Below, one piece after another: positions 10,048 to 20,659 of a stretch of 39,428 nucleotides of DNA. Source of the stretch: Microcaldota archaeon (GTDB lineage: Archaea; Micrarchaeota; Micrarchaeia; Anstonellales; JAGGTN01); the NCBI GenBank assembly GCA_021163645.1, contig JAGGTN010000017.1, forward strand, positions 1-39,428. The letters are read 5' to 3'. Position numbers and translations under genes: made by a program. Position 1 is the first letter of the stretch. Each line of letters begins with the position of its first letter. The notes under the pieces are model-generated. The model saw only the letters and a list, made by a program, of their open reading frames with translations. It was not told the DNA's origin and did no database searches.

Positions 10048-11127
10048 ATGGTATTAGTATATAAGATAAAAAAAATGAATGCTCAAGAATTGAAACACAT
10101 CATCCCAATAGATTACTCATATAAACCAGAAACAAATAAAAATTATGTTTATTTTGCAGTAGATAAAAAACAAGATTACATAAAAATATTAAAAGACATT
10201 AAAAAGAAGATGCAAATACAACAAAAAGATGTCATTACCCTTGCAGATAAAAAACTTAAAAAAATAGAAAAGAAGCCACATAGCATAAAGGAGATACTTA
10301 AAAACAAAGGTATCAATATAGACATTTCATCTTTTGAGGTAATAAAAGACATAGCAATAATTGATATTCCGAAAAAGCTCAATATTAAAAAGGAAACAAT
10401 GAATGAAATTGCTGATGCAATCATGAGAGTTCACCCTCATGTTAAAACTGTCTTACGCAAGGCAAGTGCGATGGAAGGAGAATGGAGGGTAAGAAGATTA
10501 GAACTGATAAAAGGAGAGGAGAAAACAATTACAACATACATTGAAAACGGATGTAGATTTAAGGTAGACCTTTCAAAGATGTATTATTCAACACGGCTAT
10601 CTCCAGAACGCATGCGGATTGCCAAACTTGTTCAAGAATCCAAAAAGAACGAACAGATACTAATTCCATTTGCGGGATATGGGCCTTTTGCCATAACGAT
10701 AGCTAAATACAACCCATCATGTAGAATTGCTGGAATTGAAATAAATCCATATGCTGTAGAATATTTTAAAGAAAACATCAGACTAAACAAACTTGAAAAT
10801 ATCGATGTATACGAAGGTGATGCGCGGGCAATAGTTAAAACCAAATTTAATAGTTGGGCGGACAGGATAATCATGCCTCTCCCAAAAAATACAATTGATT
10901 ACCTATCGGATATAATCATAGGAGCAAAGGGTGAATCTATCATTCACGTATACGCATTCTCAGATAGAGAGAGGATGTTTAAAGACGTTGAAGAAAAACT
11001 AGATAAAAAGATAGGAAAGGAATATGATTATCAAATCATCAATAAAAGAATAGTAAGACCTTATTCTCCATTTGTATCTCAAGTTGTTATGGATATTAAA
11101 ATAAGACGAAAAAATAGGCAACTTTAA
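10048..11127 (+). CDS. Trm5/TYW2-like tRNA methyltransferase (class I SAM-dependent)
   Basis: GCRFKVDLSKMYYSTRLSPERMRIAKLV, FAGYGPFAITIAK, AGIEINPYAVEYFKENIRLNKLENIDVYEGDAR, ADRIIMPLPK. Confidence 0.88.
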   Translation: MVLVYKIKKMNAQELKHIIPIDYSYKPETNKNYVYFAVDKKQDYIKILKDIKKKMQIQQKDVITLADKKLKKIEKKPHSIKEILKNKGINIDISSFEVIKDIAIIDIPKKLNIKKETMNEIADAIMRVHPHVKTVLRKASAMEGEWRVRRLELIKGEEKTITTYIENGCRFKVDLSKMYYSTRLSPERMRIAKLVQESKKNEQILIPFAGYGPFAITIAKYNPSCRIAGIEINPYAVEYFKENIRLNKLENIDVYEGDARAIVKTKFNSWADRIIMPLPKNTIDYLSDIIIGAKGESIIHVYAFSDRERMFKDVEEKLDKKIGKEYDYQIINKRIVRPYSPFVSQVVMDIKIRRKNRQL

Positions 11128-11362
11128 CCCTTGTACTATCATTATTGGTAAAAATTTTTAATTGTAAACAAACAAAGAAGAATACAAAAGGATTATAAAC
11201 ATGATTATACATAAAATAATAACATTAAGTAAAATCAGAAACGTGAATTTAAATTTAGGAGCATATTACATGAACCTGCGGTTCATGGCTATCCAGAAAA
11301 ACTGGATATTACATGGTTTATACTTTATACTCAATCAAGAGATATAACAATATGGTGATTTT

Positions 11363-11923
11363 ATGAATAAGGGATTGAAAAGCATATTTACTAAAAAGGA
11401 TATGGAATTGCCTTTTAACAAGAGCAGAAAAAGAAGGTTCAATGACTTTATTAAAATACCTCTTCTGATAGGCATGCTAGGTTATACAATAATGACGTCT
11501 ACTAACTGCGCTGGAAAACTTGAATATAGAAGGAATGATATTATTGAAAAAAAGAAGGTTGGATACATCAAAAATAATGATTTCAGAATGTTCTTCAAAA
11601 ATTTCCTTAAGCTAGCACGCAAACAACATCATGCTAAAAAGGTATGGGTACTGATTCAAGATAAAACTGACCTTAATAAATTAAGAACAGATCTCTATTA
11701 CGCACTTAAAAAAGAAAACTACAAAATCACAGATTATGATGAGATTGATGGCATGTCAATATTAAACATAAAAAGAGAAGGAAAAGAGTACAGTTTAAAG
11801 ATAATATTTGGTAAATCATATAAATACATTTACTATGGTAGTATTGGGCAAGGATCAATAATATCACAACCAATAATTGGGTATAAATGTGCAGTGATCA
11901 AAGCTGAAATAAACGAAAAATAA
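11363..11923 (+). CDS. hypothetical protein
   Basis: ORF track; one possible hydrophobic segment; no recognised motif. Confidence 0.5.
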   Translation: MNKGLKSIFTKKDMELPFNKSRKRRFNDFIKIPLLIGMLGYTIMTSTNCAGKLEYRRNDIIEKKKVGYIKNNDFRMFFKNFLKLARKQHHAKKVWVLIQDKTDLNKLRTDLYYALKKENYKITDYDEIDGMSILNIKREGKEYSLKIIFGKSYKYIYYGSIGQGSIISQPIIGYKCAVIKAEINEK

Positions 11924-11932
11924 CAATAAAAA

Positions 11933-14602
11933 TCAATCATCAAACATGAACAAGGTCGTTTGTCCGCTATACTTCTTTTTCTTTTCTTCTTCTGGATCTC
12001 TTGTTTCTAATTTGATATTAAAATTCTGTTTGAGTTCTTTGTCTTCTCTCTCAAGCAATGTCAGGGGTATTTGATTGAGAGCTTCTTTATGCACGTTATC
12101 ATTTTGCTCTAGAATATTAGCTATCTCCATCGAACGAATGATTACATCTCTCGGTATCCCAGCGAGCTTAGCAACATGAATACCATAACTCTTATCTGTC
12201 CCGCCCCTTACAAGCTTATGTAAAAATACTACATCGGCACCAGAATCCTCAACAGCAACATTATAATTAACTATATTATCATATTTTAAAGATAATAAAT
12301 TTAATAGATGATAATGCGTTGCAAACATGGTTTTACACCTTATTTTGGTAGATAGATATTCTGAAATCGCCCACGCCAACGCCATGCCATCATAAGTTGA
12401 TGTGCCCCTTCCAATTTCATCAAGAATAACCAGTGACCGTTCTGTTGCATTATTGAGGATGTTAGCCGTTTCTACCATTTCCATCATAAATGTTGATTGG
12501 CCTCTCGTTATATCATCCCTTGCCCCAACACGTGTGAATATTCTATCAGTAATTCCTATTATAGCTTTTTCAGCAGGGACGAAACTACCCATGTGAGCCA
12601 TCAGAGTTATCAAAGCAATCTGCCGAAGAATAGTTGATTTGCCAGCCATGTTGGGACCGGTAACAATCGCCACCAATTCTTTGTTATTAAGATGAATATC
12701 ATTAGGAATAAACGCATCCACCATTCGTTCAACAACTGGATGTCTTCCTTTATAGATATCAATAATGTTCTCCTCTGTTATAACAGGCCGTGTATAACCA
12801 TACAATCTAGATACATAAGATAATGATTGATATGTATCAAATTCACCTAACCATAAACTCAATCTTTTTATCACATCACTATATTCTGAGATTTCATCTA
12901 ATATTTTCATAAAGAGATTATACTCTACAGATTTTATCCGTTCTTCTGCATTAAATACCATTGCTTCCTTTTCTTTGAGTTCAGGAGTTATGAACCTTTC
13001 ACTGTTTAACTGCGTCTGCCTACGGATATAGTAATCTGGAATTTTGATTTTACTAAGCTGTGATTTTGATATTTCAATATAATATCCAATTATTTTATTA
13101 TAGCCTACTTTGAGCTTTGACAGACCTAATTTTTGACGCTCTTCTTGCTCAAGTTTAGACAACCATGACTTTGTATTATGAATTACCTCTCTCAATTCAT
13201 CAAGTTCCTTACTATAACCTGACTTGATTACATTGCCATCACGAACAAAGGATGGAGGATCATCATTAATACCCTCATCAATTATCCTTTCTATCTTATC
13301 CAATATTTTAGTATCAATGTTTTCTGGGCCTAATAATCTTCTTGGTAATCTGTATTTCCTTGATAACGTATCAGACAAATCCTTTTGACTTCGCTTCTGC
13401 ATTGTTATCGTCAATATTTTGATAAGTGATTTAAAATTCACTAACGAATCTCTAAGAGCAATGAGATCACGTGGTGAAGCAGTACTTAAGCTTATTCGCG
13501 TCGCTATTCGCTCCAAATCATAAAATCCTTTCATAGATTCTCGAATCTTGTCAAGAAGTATCGGATCTCCTACCAATGATTCTACACAATCTAATCTTTC
13601 CTCAATCTTATTGATGTTCTTAATAGGTGATAAAACCCATTTCCTAATCATCCTAGAACCCATAGGGGTTATAGTTTCATCTATCACTGATAAGAGCGTT
13701 CCATGTTTAGATCCATCTATTTGATTCTTCACCAAATCAAGATTCCTCTGAGTTATAGCATCAACTATCATATCGTTCCCTGGAGAATAATATGAAATCT
13801 TATTGAGATGTTTAATCGGTTTGCCAAGAAGGGTATACTCCATATAAGATAACAACCCCCCAATCGCACTCAACGCTAATGGTTTATCTCCTATTCCAAA
13901 CGCAGCAGGATTATCTACATTGAGATGTTTTTTAATAAGATATTTTGCATTTTCAACATCAAATTTGTAACTTTCAATATAGGTTGGTTTTATACCATAC
14001 TCATCTATCAGCTTCTTTCTCAATTTCTCCCTCAATCCATCACCATTTGATTTATCATCTGGGAGAAGTAGTTCCCTAGGTGAAAATCGTTCTATCTCAG
14101 TATCGACATCATTAAGACTGTCAAGCTCTGTCGCATATAACTCACCTGTTGAAAAATCAGAGATTCCTATACCATATACATGATTATCTCCCTTCTCCTT
14201 TGACGGTCCTACGATGGATAAGATATAATTGTTATTCTTACTAAGGAAATTTGACTCAAAAAGAGTTCCTGGTGTAACTACCCTAACAACACCTCTTTTA
14301 ACCAATCCCTTAGCTTTCTTCGGATCCTCAAGCTGTTCACAGATAGCAACCTTATATCCCTTTACGATAAGCTTGCTTAGGTATGTATCCAAAGCACGAT
14401 ATGGTATCCCAGCAAGAGGTGCTTTCTTATCCCCTTTCCCACGAGACGTTAGCACTATTTGAAGCTCTCTTGAAACTATCTTCGCATCATCGTAAAACGT
14501 CTCATAAAAATCTCCCATCCTGAACAAAACTAAGCAGTCAGGGAATTTATTCTTAACATCCCAATACTGCCTCATGCCAGGAGTAAAATTAGAACTAACC
14601 AT
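11933..14602 (-). CDS. mutS: DNA mismatch repair protein MutS (bacterial-type)
   Basis: MRQYWDVKNKFPDCLVLFRMGDFYETFYDDA; TGPNMAGKST; LDEIGRGTSTYDGMALAWA. Confidence 0.97.
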   Translation of the reverse strand: MVSSNFTPGMRQYWDVKNKFPDCLVLFRMGDFYETFYDDAKIVSRELQIVLTSRGKGDKKAPLAGIPYRALDTYLSKLIVKGYKVAICEQLEDPKKAKGLVKRGVVRVVTPGTLFESNFLSKNNNYILSIVGPSKEKGDNHVYGIGISDFSTGELYATELDSLNDVDTEIERFSPRELLLPDDKSNGDGLREKLRKKLIDEYGIKPTYIESYKFDVENAKYLIKKHLNVDNPAAFGIGDKPLALSAIGGLLSYMEYTLLGKPIKHLNKISYYSPGNDMIVDAITQRNLDLVKNQIDGSKHGTLLSVIDETITPMGSRMIRKWVLSPIKNINKIEERLDCVESLVGDPILLDKIRESMKGFYDLERIATRISLSTASPRDLIALRDSLVNFKSLIKILTITMQKRSQKDLSDTLSRKYRLPRRLLGPENIDTKILDKIERIIDEGINDDPPSFVRDGNVIKSGYSKELDELREVIHNTKSWLSKLEQEERQKLGLSKLKVGYNKIIGYYIEISKSQLSKIKIPDYYIRRQTQLNSERFITPELKEKEAMVFNAEERIKSVEYNLFMKILDEISEYSDVIKRLSLWLGEFDTYQSLSYVSRLYGYTRPVITEENIIDIYKGRHPVVERMVDAFIPNDIHLNNKELVAIVTGPNMAGKSTILRQIALITLMAHMGSFVPAEKAIIGITDRIFTRVGARDDITRGQSTFMMEMVETANILNNATERSLVILDEIGRGTSTYDGMALAWAISEYLSTKIRCKTMFATHYHLLNLLSLKYDNIVNYNVAVEDSGADVVFLHKLVRGGTDKSYGIHVAKLAGIPRDVIIRSMEIANILEQNDNVHKEALNQIPLTLLEREDKELKQNFNIKLETRDPEEEKKKKYSGQTTLFMFDD

Positions 14603-14727
14603 AAGTTAGATTATATATAAAATGGCTTAAAAAGGTTGCTAAATCATAGCAATTAGAGTAAGTGTTTAAAATTTTCCTATTATCCTTATTTTTCATTATG
14701 CAAAGCAAAAACCATTTGTATCCAGTC

Positions 14728-14942
14728 AGATTGGCTTATATTGGTTTTTATTGGGTTGGTTCTTTTTTTGTTTTGTTTGGTTTGGTTGATTGGTTGGACT
14801 TGGATTGGATTGATTTGGTTTGGGGCTTGGTGATTTGTTTGTTGGGTTTGTTTAGTTTTTGTTTGGGTTCTTTTTTGGGTTGGGTCGGAATTGGGTTGGA
14901 TTGGTTTGGTTTTGTTTGGTTTGGGGTTTGATTGGGTTGGTG
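14728..14942. repeat. G/T-skewed low-complexity intergenic tract (tract A)
   Basis: Direct reading: TTGG/TTTGG/GGATT words; shares 31-nt and 41-nt exact words with tracts E and C. Confidence 0.8.
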
Positions 14943-15082
14943 ATTGGATTTGCCATCATAAAATTGGCGAATAAATGAGAAGGGTTTTACGCGTTGTTCC
15001 AACACCTTAAAATCATAAAAATCAGTTGAATTAAATATAAAAAATTTAAATGTTTACTATATATATCGCGCTCGCATAGATT

Positions 15083-16402
15083 TCACATCGGTGGTATCTT
15101 AAACTTACCTGATTTCAACATCTTCTGGATATTACCGCGCATACTACGATTCCTTTTCATCATATTCAACATCTTCCTCATCTTTTCAAATTCCCTTATC
15201 ATAGATTTCACGTTTTCTGGTGGGACCCCTGAGCCTTTTGCTATTCGCTCTATACGGGTACGTGAATGCTTAATAAGATTGACATCTTTTTTCTCATCAG
15301 GAGTCATTGAGTTTATCATCGCCTCATACCTTTTGAGTTTGAGCTCGCTCTGATCCATCAATTCTTTCGGCACATCAGGCGCGCCAAACATTCCCATAAC
15401 TTTCTTAAGTGGACCCATCTTCTTAGCTGCTTTTAGTTGCTGATAAAACGTTTCAAAATTAAGCTCTTCTATGGATTCTGGTTTTATTTGCTCTTCCTCA
15501 GCAATCTTCTTTGCTTTTTCAAGCAGTGATTCAAAATCAGGGATACCCAACAACCTACCAACGAACTTTTTAGAATCATAAACCTCAATATCTCCTATTT
15601 TCTCACCATGACCTAGAAATGCAATATGCGCACCTGAATGTGCTACAGCACTTAACGCACCTCCTCCTTTTGCACTACCATCAATCTTAGTCACAATAAC
15701 CCCATTAATTCCAATAGCAGTATTAAATTGTTCTGCCTGTTTACCCGCCACCTGACCTATATCTGCACTAACTACAAGGAACTTTTTATCCGGCTTAAAC
15801 TCATCATTAATGATACGCAACTCCTCAACGAGCTTATCATCAAAAGCACTCCTCCCTGCAGAATCTAGAAGGATCACATCCTCCTTTGCATTCTTCAAAG
15901 CATATCGAACTATCGTTCTGACATCTGTTTCACCTTTAATACCATAGAAAGCGCAAGGGACCTGCTTTGATAATTGCTCCAGCTGTTCATAAGCAGCGGG
16001 TCTATCAACATCACATGCCACCAAAGCAGTGGTAAGCCCTTTTGACTTATAATAATAAGCCAACTTAGCTGCTGTCGTTGTTTTACCAGACCCATACAAA
16101 CCGCATAGGAGAATTTTCTGTTTTCTTAGTTCAGGTTTATAGGACTCACCAAGAAACTTTACAAGTTCATCATAAACAACCTTAAGGACATGCTCTCTCA
16201 TTGTTAAGCCTTTTAATAACCTTTCATCAAGAGCATTTTTCTCAATCTGTTTAGTCAATTCAAAAACCAATTTAACATTAACATCTGCAGATATTAAGAC
16301 ACGTTGGAGTTCTTTCACAACCTGTTTAACTACTCTTGCATCTACTATCGGTGCGCCTGAAATCCGCGCAAGAATATTTCTTAATCCCCTCCCTAAATCC
16401 AT
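15083..16402 (-). CDS. srp54: signal recognition particle 54 kDa protein
   Basis: GLYGSGKTTTAAKLAYYYKSKG, DSAGRSAFDDKLVEEL, TKIDGSAKGGGALS, C-terminal M domain. Confidence 0.96.
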   Translation of the reverse strand: MDLGRGLRNILARISGAPIVDARVVKQVVKELQRVLISADVNVKLVFELTKQIEKNALDERLLKGLTMREHVLKVVYDELVKFLGESYKPELRKQKILLCGLYGSGKTTTAAKLAYYYKSKGLTTALVACDVDRPAAYEQLEQLSKQVPCAFYGIKGETDVRTIVRYALKNAKEDVILLDSAGRSAFDDKLVEELRIINDEFKPDKKFLVVSADIGQVAGKQAEQFNTAIGINGVIVTKIDGSAKGGGALSAVAHSGAHIAFLGHGEKIGDIEVYDSKKFVGRLLGIPDFESLLEKAKKIAEEEQIKPESIEELNFETFYQQLKAAKKMGPLKKVMGMFGAPDVPKELMDQSELKLKRYEAMINSMTPDEKKDVNLIKHSRTRIERIAKGSGVPPENVKSMIREFEKMRKMLNMMKRNRSMRGNIQKMLKSGKFKIPPM

Positions 16403-16431
16403 TTAATCACTCATTGTATCTAAATAATTCA

Positions 16432-16505
16432 TCAATCATTTCATCATCCATCACAAGCCAAACCAACCAAACCAAAGAAAAAAATTAATCAACCAGCAAA
16501 TTGCA
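16432..16505. repeat. short C/A-skewed intergenic tract (tract B)
   Basis: aatcatttcatcatccatcacaagccaaaccaaccaaacc... resembles starts of tracts C and D. Confidence 0.55.
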
Positions 16506-16628
16506 AAACCAACATCGCTTAATGGTCAATCCCACAAAAAACAAAAAAGTTACTTCAATCTGAATGTTGAGCATTATCAACCGATTTGATAACTATAATT
16601 TAAAAATCAAATTTTAAAAATCAATCGC

Positions 16629-17777
16629 TTAGCGGTTCAAAACAATAGCAGCCTTATGGCATATCAAATACATCGCGTAGTACAAAGGAGCCCTGACTGT
16701 TTTACCTATTGGTATTGGAGCAAATGTTTGGTCATTAAGGACCAGTTTTGGAACCTCCTCAATTATCTTTATCTTGATTTCTTCACTCCCATCAACACCT
16801 GTCTTGCCATAACCTCCAAAAACAACAGCATGTTTCAGAGGATCAAATTTATCAAGGGCAGATACCTTAAACTTAACTGCGCATAAACTGCTACCACCAT
16901 GAAGTGTATTAGGCACTCTTATAAGTCGATGGATATCAGTGGTCACTTGAGTATCAATATCATCAGAAAACCTGATACTTACCTTATTGATTACCTCTTT
17001 TAATTTATCCTTATTATCCATTACAAGAGACCAATTACCATGCGCTAATGTTCGATGCCATGCATCAACAAAATCCTTTACCTTAGCTTTCCGTGGCCTA
17101 AACATCTCTGGATGATTATAAACATATTTTGCAATCCTCCCACGCCACCCTTTCTGATTCGTATCTGGGCCTATGTATCTCCCTTTACCTTTATCATAAA
17201 TGAACGCATTCACATCCAACATAGTCCCCTGTATGTAATCAACTATCTGCCTTCTTGCATCTGAACTAAGTTGTATAACCCTGTCATCATTAAGATGAAC
17301 ATGATACCCTTTCCCTCCACTAAAGTTTATAGATAAATCCTTCTTTGAATATCCAAAATCAGAAATAAGGAATTCCTCAATTAACCTTATCGTCCTATTC
17401 TTAACCTCTTCTAACTGTTCTTCGGTAGGGAATCTTCGCCCACCAAGATCAGCATCCAAATCAAATACAATATCAGCACCTTGCCAATTCTTAGCTTCCA
17501 TTGGTCTGTTGGATGGAAATTCATAATAAGCAGTAGAATAAGAGATATATAAAGGAGTATCTTCAATTAAATACGTCCTCAATTTATCAACGGAATCAAA
17601 AGACATGTGGCGCACAGCAATCTTTTTTTCCCAATTGCCAACCCCAAACTCCCTTTTATCAATATCAGGAACACTAACCACATACCTTTTATAAAATTCA
17701 GAAAATTTATATTTAACAAACTTTATCGTATCCCAAACATCTTTGCTCTTATTTTCTTTACTTATCATAAAAATCAC
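16629..17777 (-). CDS. priS: DNA primase small (catalytic) subunit PriS
   Basis: GADIVFDLDADLGG; INFSGGKGYHVHL; DTQVTTDIHRLIRVPNTLHGGSSL. Confidence 0.95.
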   Translation of the reverse strand: MIFMISKENKSKDVWDTIKFVKYKFSEFYKRYVVSVPDIDKREFGVGNWEKKIAVRHMSFDSVDKLRTYLIEDTPLYISYSTAYYEFPSNRPMEAKNWQGADIVFDLDADLGGRRFPTEEQLEEVKNRTIRLIEEFLISDFGYSKKDLSINFSGGKGYHVHLNDDRVIQLSSDARRQIVDYIQGTMLDVNAFIYDKGKGRYIGPDTNQKGWRGRIAKYVYNHPEMFRPRKAKVKDFVDAWHRTLAHGNWSLVMDNKDKLKEVINKVSIRFSDDIDTQVTTDIHRLIRVPNTLHGGSSLCAVKFKVSALDKFDPLKHAVVFGGYGKTGVDGSEEIKIKIIEEVPKLVLNDQTFAPIPIGKTVRAPLYYAMYLICHKAAIVLNR

Positions 17778-17790
17778 TCATAAATCATTT

Positions 17791-18822
17791 TTAAGTTTTT
17801 TGCTTTTTATTTTTACTCTTCTTGTTTTTATCTATCATAGATGCTTTCTTTCTATATTTTAATGGTGAAGAAATACCACATTCTGCTACGCATAATCCAT
17901 ATGTTTTCATACTTTTACAGCTAGGCATACCATAATTCCTTTTGATAAGATAATCCAATTGATACTCTGTTATATTAATGTCAAAATTTGGTGCTAATGA
18001 AAATAATCTTATTATCGAATCTTTGCTCATCTTTTTTTTATTGAGATAAACTGCGAGCGCCCATCTTTCAATATGAGATAATTTTTTATGTGCTTTTAAA
18101 TCATCGATTAATCTTTTGATACAAGGGGGGATAGAATATTTAACATTTGCATCTGCTGGTTTGGGCAAATTTGATTCAATTTCTTTCTGAAGCTTTTCTG
18201 ATAACCTTATTATATTATCAGGTAAAGATACATTCCTTGGTAACATAGCCACGCGTTTATGTATTGCCTGCTCGATAAGAAAATATCGTTCATTTTCAGT
18301 TATATATACATACCCACCATACAACTGTTTATTGCTTAACGAATACTTTGAAATATTCGGAGCTATAGAAACATACTGCGTATAATGAATTTTATATCCA
18401 ATTTTGGCCTTTATGAAATCAAGATTCAAATCATCAAGCAGACGTGAAACATACCGTATAAGCTTTTCATCTCTCTCATCAGAACGAAAATATTTCATAC
18501 ACCTTTTCGCATAATAACTAGAAAATCTACTAGTATAATAAGGGTTATCCAACAGGGATAATAACATTCTAGATATTGGATAAATCAACAACTTTTTTTT
18601 AATATCATCATCCGACAATGCAGTGAAAGGTTCCATCTTGATATCCGTCAACCTTTTATTCTCATAATCTTTTCTTGTAATCCCAGTAAAGACAAGTTGA
18701 TACGCAGAATTGATTATCTGACTATCACTAAATACATTAATATTTTTAATAAACGATTTGATATCATCATCCTTACTTACAAAAGGATATTTTGCATAAA
18801 AGATTAGTTCTTCTCTTCTCAT
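17791..18822 (-). CDS. priL: DNA primase large subunit PriL
   Basis: Cysteine-containing C-terminus (PPCIKRL...GMPSCKSMKTYGLCVAECGISSPLKYR); adjacent to PriS. Confidence 0.88.
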   Translation of the reverse strand: MRREELIFYAKYPFVSKDDDIKSFIKNINVFSDSQIINSAYQLVFTGITRKDYENKRLTDIKMEPFTALSDDDIKKKLLIYPISRMLLSLLDNPYYTSRFSSYYAKRCMKYFRSDERDEKLIRYVSRLLDDLNLDFIKAKIGYKIHYTQYVSIAPNISKYSLSNKQLYGGYVYITENERYFLIEQAIHKRVAMLPRNVSLPDNIIRLSEKLQKEIESNLPKPADANVKYSIPPCIKRLIDDLKAHKKLSHIERWALAVYLNKKKMSKDSIIRLFSLAPNFDINITEYQLDYLIKRNYGMPSCKSMKTYGLCVAECGISSPLKYRKKASMIDKNKKSKNKKQKT

Positions 18823-18905
18823 GATATCGCCTTTGATAACATTGAAACGATAAATTCAATAAATCTGATAAATCCGACAGATTCCTATTAAAATCGTATT
18901 ATAAA

Positions 18906-20606
18906 TTATTCATTTTTTTCTATCATGTTATCAATCATTTTAGAAATTTCAACCTTCTTCTTACTCATTTTATTCACATCTCTCTTAACCTGTTTTAACG
19001 AAGAGGATGCATTAATGAGTTCTTTTACTTGTTTATCACCTTTAAGCGACCGAAGTAAATTTATCTTTTTCTGTATCTCTTTTAACTGGTAAAGAATACT
19101 ATTCTTTTCGTTATCAACCTCTTTCATCAAAAGAAGCATATTCTTGAGATTATCTTTTACTGCTATGAGTTGATTATATTCTCTGGATAATGTTTCAAGT
19201 TCTTTTATTTTTTTATCAAAGCCAGCTGTATTCTTTTTAATCAAATCATCGGATTTCTTTATGGTTTCATTCAAGTTTATAATATCATTAGCTACGCTCT
19301 TACGTAGATTTTCTAATGAATTATTATAATAAATTACTTGTGATTTCAATGAATTGTAATTTTCAATGAAAGGAGAAATCTCACCTATCATTTTATCCAT
19401 CTCCTGTTTAATCTGATCTACAGAAATTTTTAAATCAGACTTCATCTTATATACATGGTTCAATAGAACATCAAGATCATTCTTAATCTTATTCGTTTTC
19501 TTCTCAATCCTTGATACATCTTTGATAGATTCCTTTGCCTTTTTATAATCCAACAGTAATTTATCTATGTGTTCTATATCCTTCTCGACTTGCCCTGTTA
19601 ATTTACGAATGTCTGACATTCTAAGTTTAAGATACGAATCATTTAATTGTTTCAATTCATAGGAAAGTTTTTTCTTTCTTCCTTCCACGTCATTTATCTG
19701 CTTTCTTATTTGGGCAATCGTCCCTGATAACTTATCCAACCGATTATTAAGTTTATCGATATAACTATTTACATTTTTCGCTTTAAATTGTTTTACAAAA
19801 TTATTGATTTCATTCTCCTTATTAACTATTCGGCTTATCTTATATTCCAGCCCTTTCTTCATAATTACAAGTTCATTTACAACTTCGTTAGATTTATAAA
19901 GGGCGGGTAGGAGATTATTCATTTCTGAAACACGTTTGTTTATCTCTTTTATATCCATTTCCAATTCCGAATACCTATTAAACATATTGCTTATTTTTTC
20001 ATCAAATTCATCTCGTATCTTATTTATCGTCCTTATTTGCCTATGTTTTTTCTCAAAATCATCAAACTTCGATTGCAATCTGTTTAACTCACCCACCGAT
20101 TTACTAATCTTCTCTTCCAATTCATCATAACTGATTTTGATACGCGTGAGTTCCATTCTAGGAGCTTCTATATATTCACTAAGTTTTTTCTTAGCTTTTC
20201 GCAACTTATCTATCCTATCATACAAGTCACCGTACTGTTTATCAAATGTCTTAAGAAATTTTTTAATCTCAGATTCTGATTTGGATACATCCTCTGCATG
20301 CATTTCAACAGTTGAAATAAGCCTTGCAACCTGTGAAGATAATAGTTGTATCTGCTCTCCAACATTACCTATCCTCTTTAATATCTCTTTTTCTGATTTT
20401 GCAGTCCATACCAGATACGCATGGGTGAACTGATATTTGATTTTTATAATTCCCTGACTTTCAAGAATTGATGACCAGTCCTCAACAACATCTACCGGTA
20501 AACCCAATAATGCAGCTGCATCTTCTATTTCAATCTTCTTCTTTTCATGAATCAATCGTATTAACGAATCTATACCTGTAGTTATCAGAATATCACCTGT
20601 TGCCAT
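18906..20606 (-). CDS. N-terminal winged-helix-like domain plus long coiled coil
   Basis: Short HTH-like N-terminus then ~480 aa of heptad-rich sequence. Confidence 0.6.
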   Translation of the reverse strand: MATGDILITTGIDSLIRLIHEKKKIEIEDAAALLGLPVDVVEDWSSILESQGIIKIKYQFTHAYLVWTAKSEKEILKRIGNVGEQIQLLSSQVARLISTVEMHAEDVSKSESEIKKFLKTFDKQYGDLYDRIDKLRKAKKKLSEYIEAPRMELTRIKISYDELEEKISKSVGELNRLQSKFDDFEKKHRQIRTINKIRDEFDEKISNMFNRYSELEMDIKEINKRVSEMNNLLPALYKSNEVVNELVIMKKGLEYKISRIVNKENEINNFVKQFKAKNVNSYIDKLNNRLDKLSGTIAQIRKQINDVEGRKKKLSYELKQLNDSYLKLRMSDIRKLTGQVEKDIEHIDKLLLDYKKAKESIKDVSRIEKKTNKIKNDLDVLLNHVYKMKSDLKISVDQIKQEMDKMIGEISPFIENYNSLKSQVIYYNNSLENLRKSVANDIINLNETIKKSDDLIKKNTAGFDKKIKELETLSREYNQLIAVKDNLKNMLLLMKEVDNEKNSILYQLKEIQKKINLLRSLKGDKQVKELINASSSLKQVKRDVNKMSKKKVEISKMIDNMIEKNE

Positions 20607-20659
20607 ACAGTATGAATAGATTATAAGAATTATAAATATTACTATTGTTTAGTATAACA

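Noticed and set aside
14662-15005. ORFs 14662..14931(+) and 14748..15005(-) in the GT-rich tract
   Set aside because: Low-complexity translations (W/G/L/F-rich or P/N/Q/T/K-rich) arise from the skewed nucleotide tract; no start context or domain.
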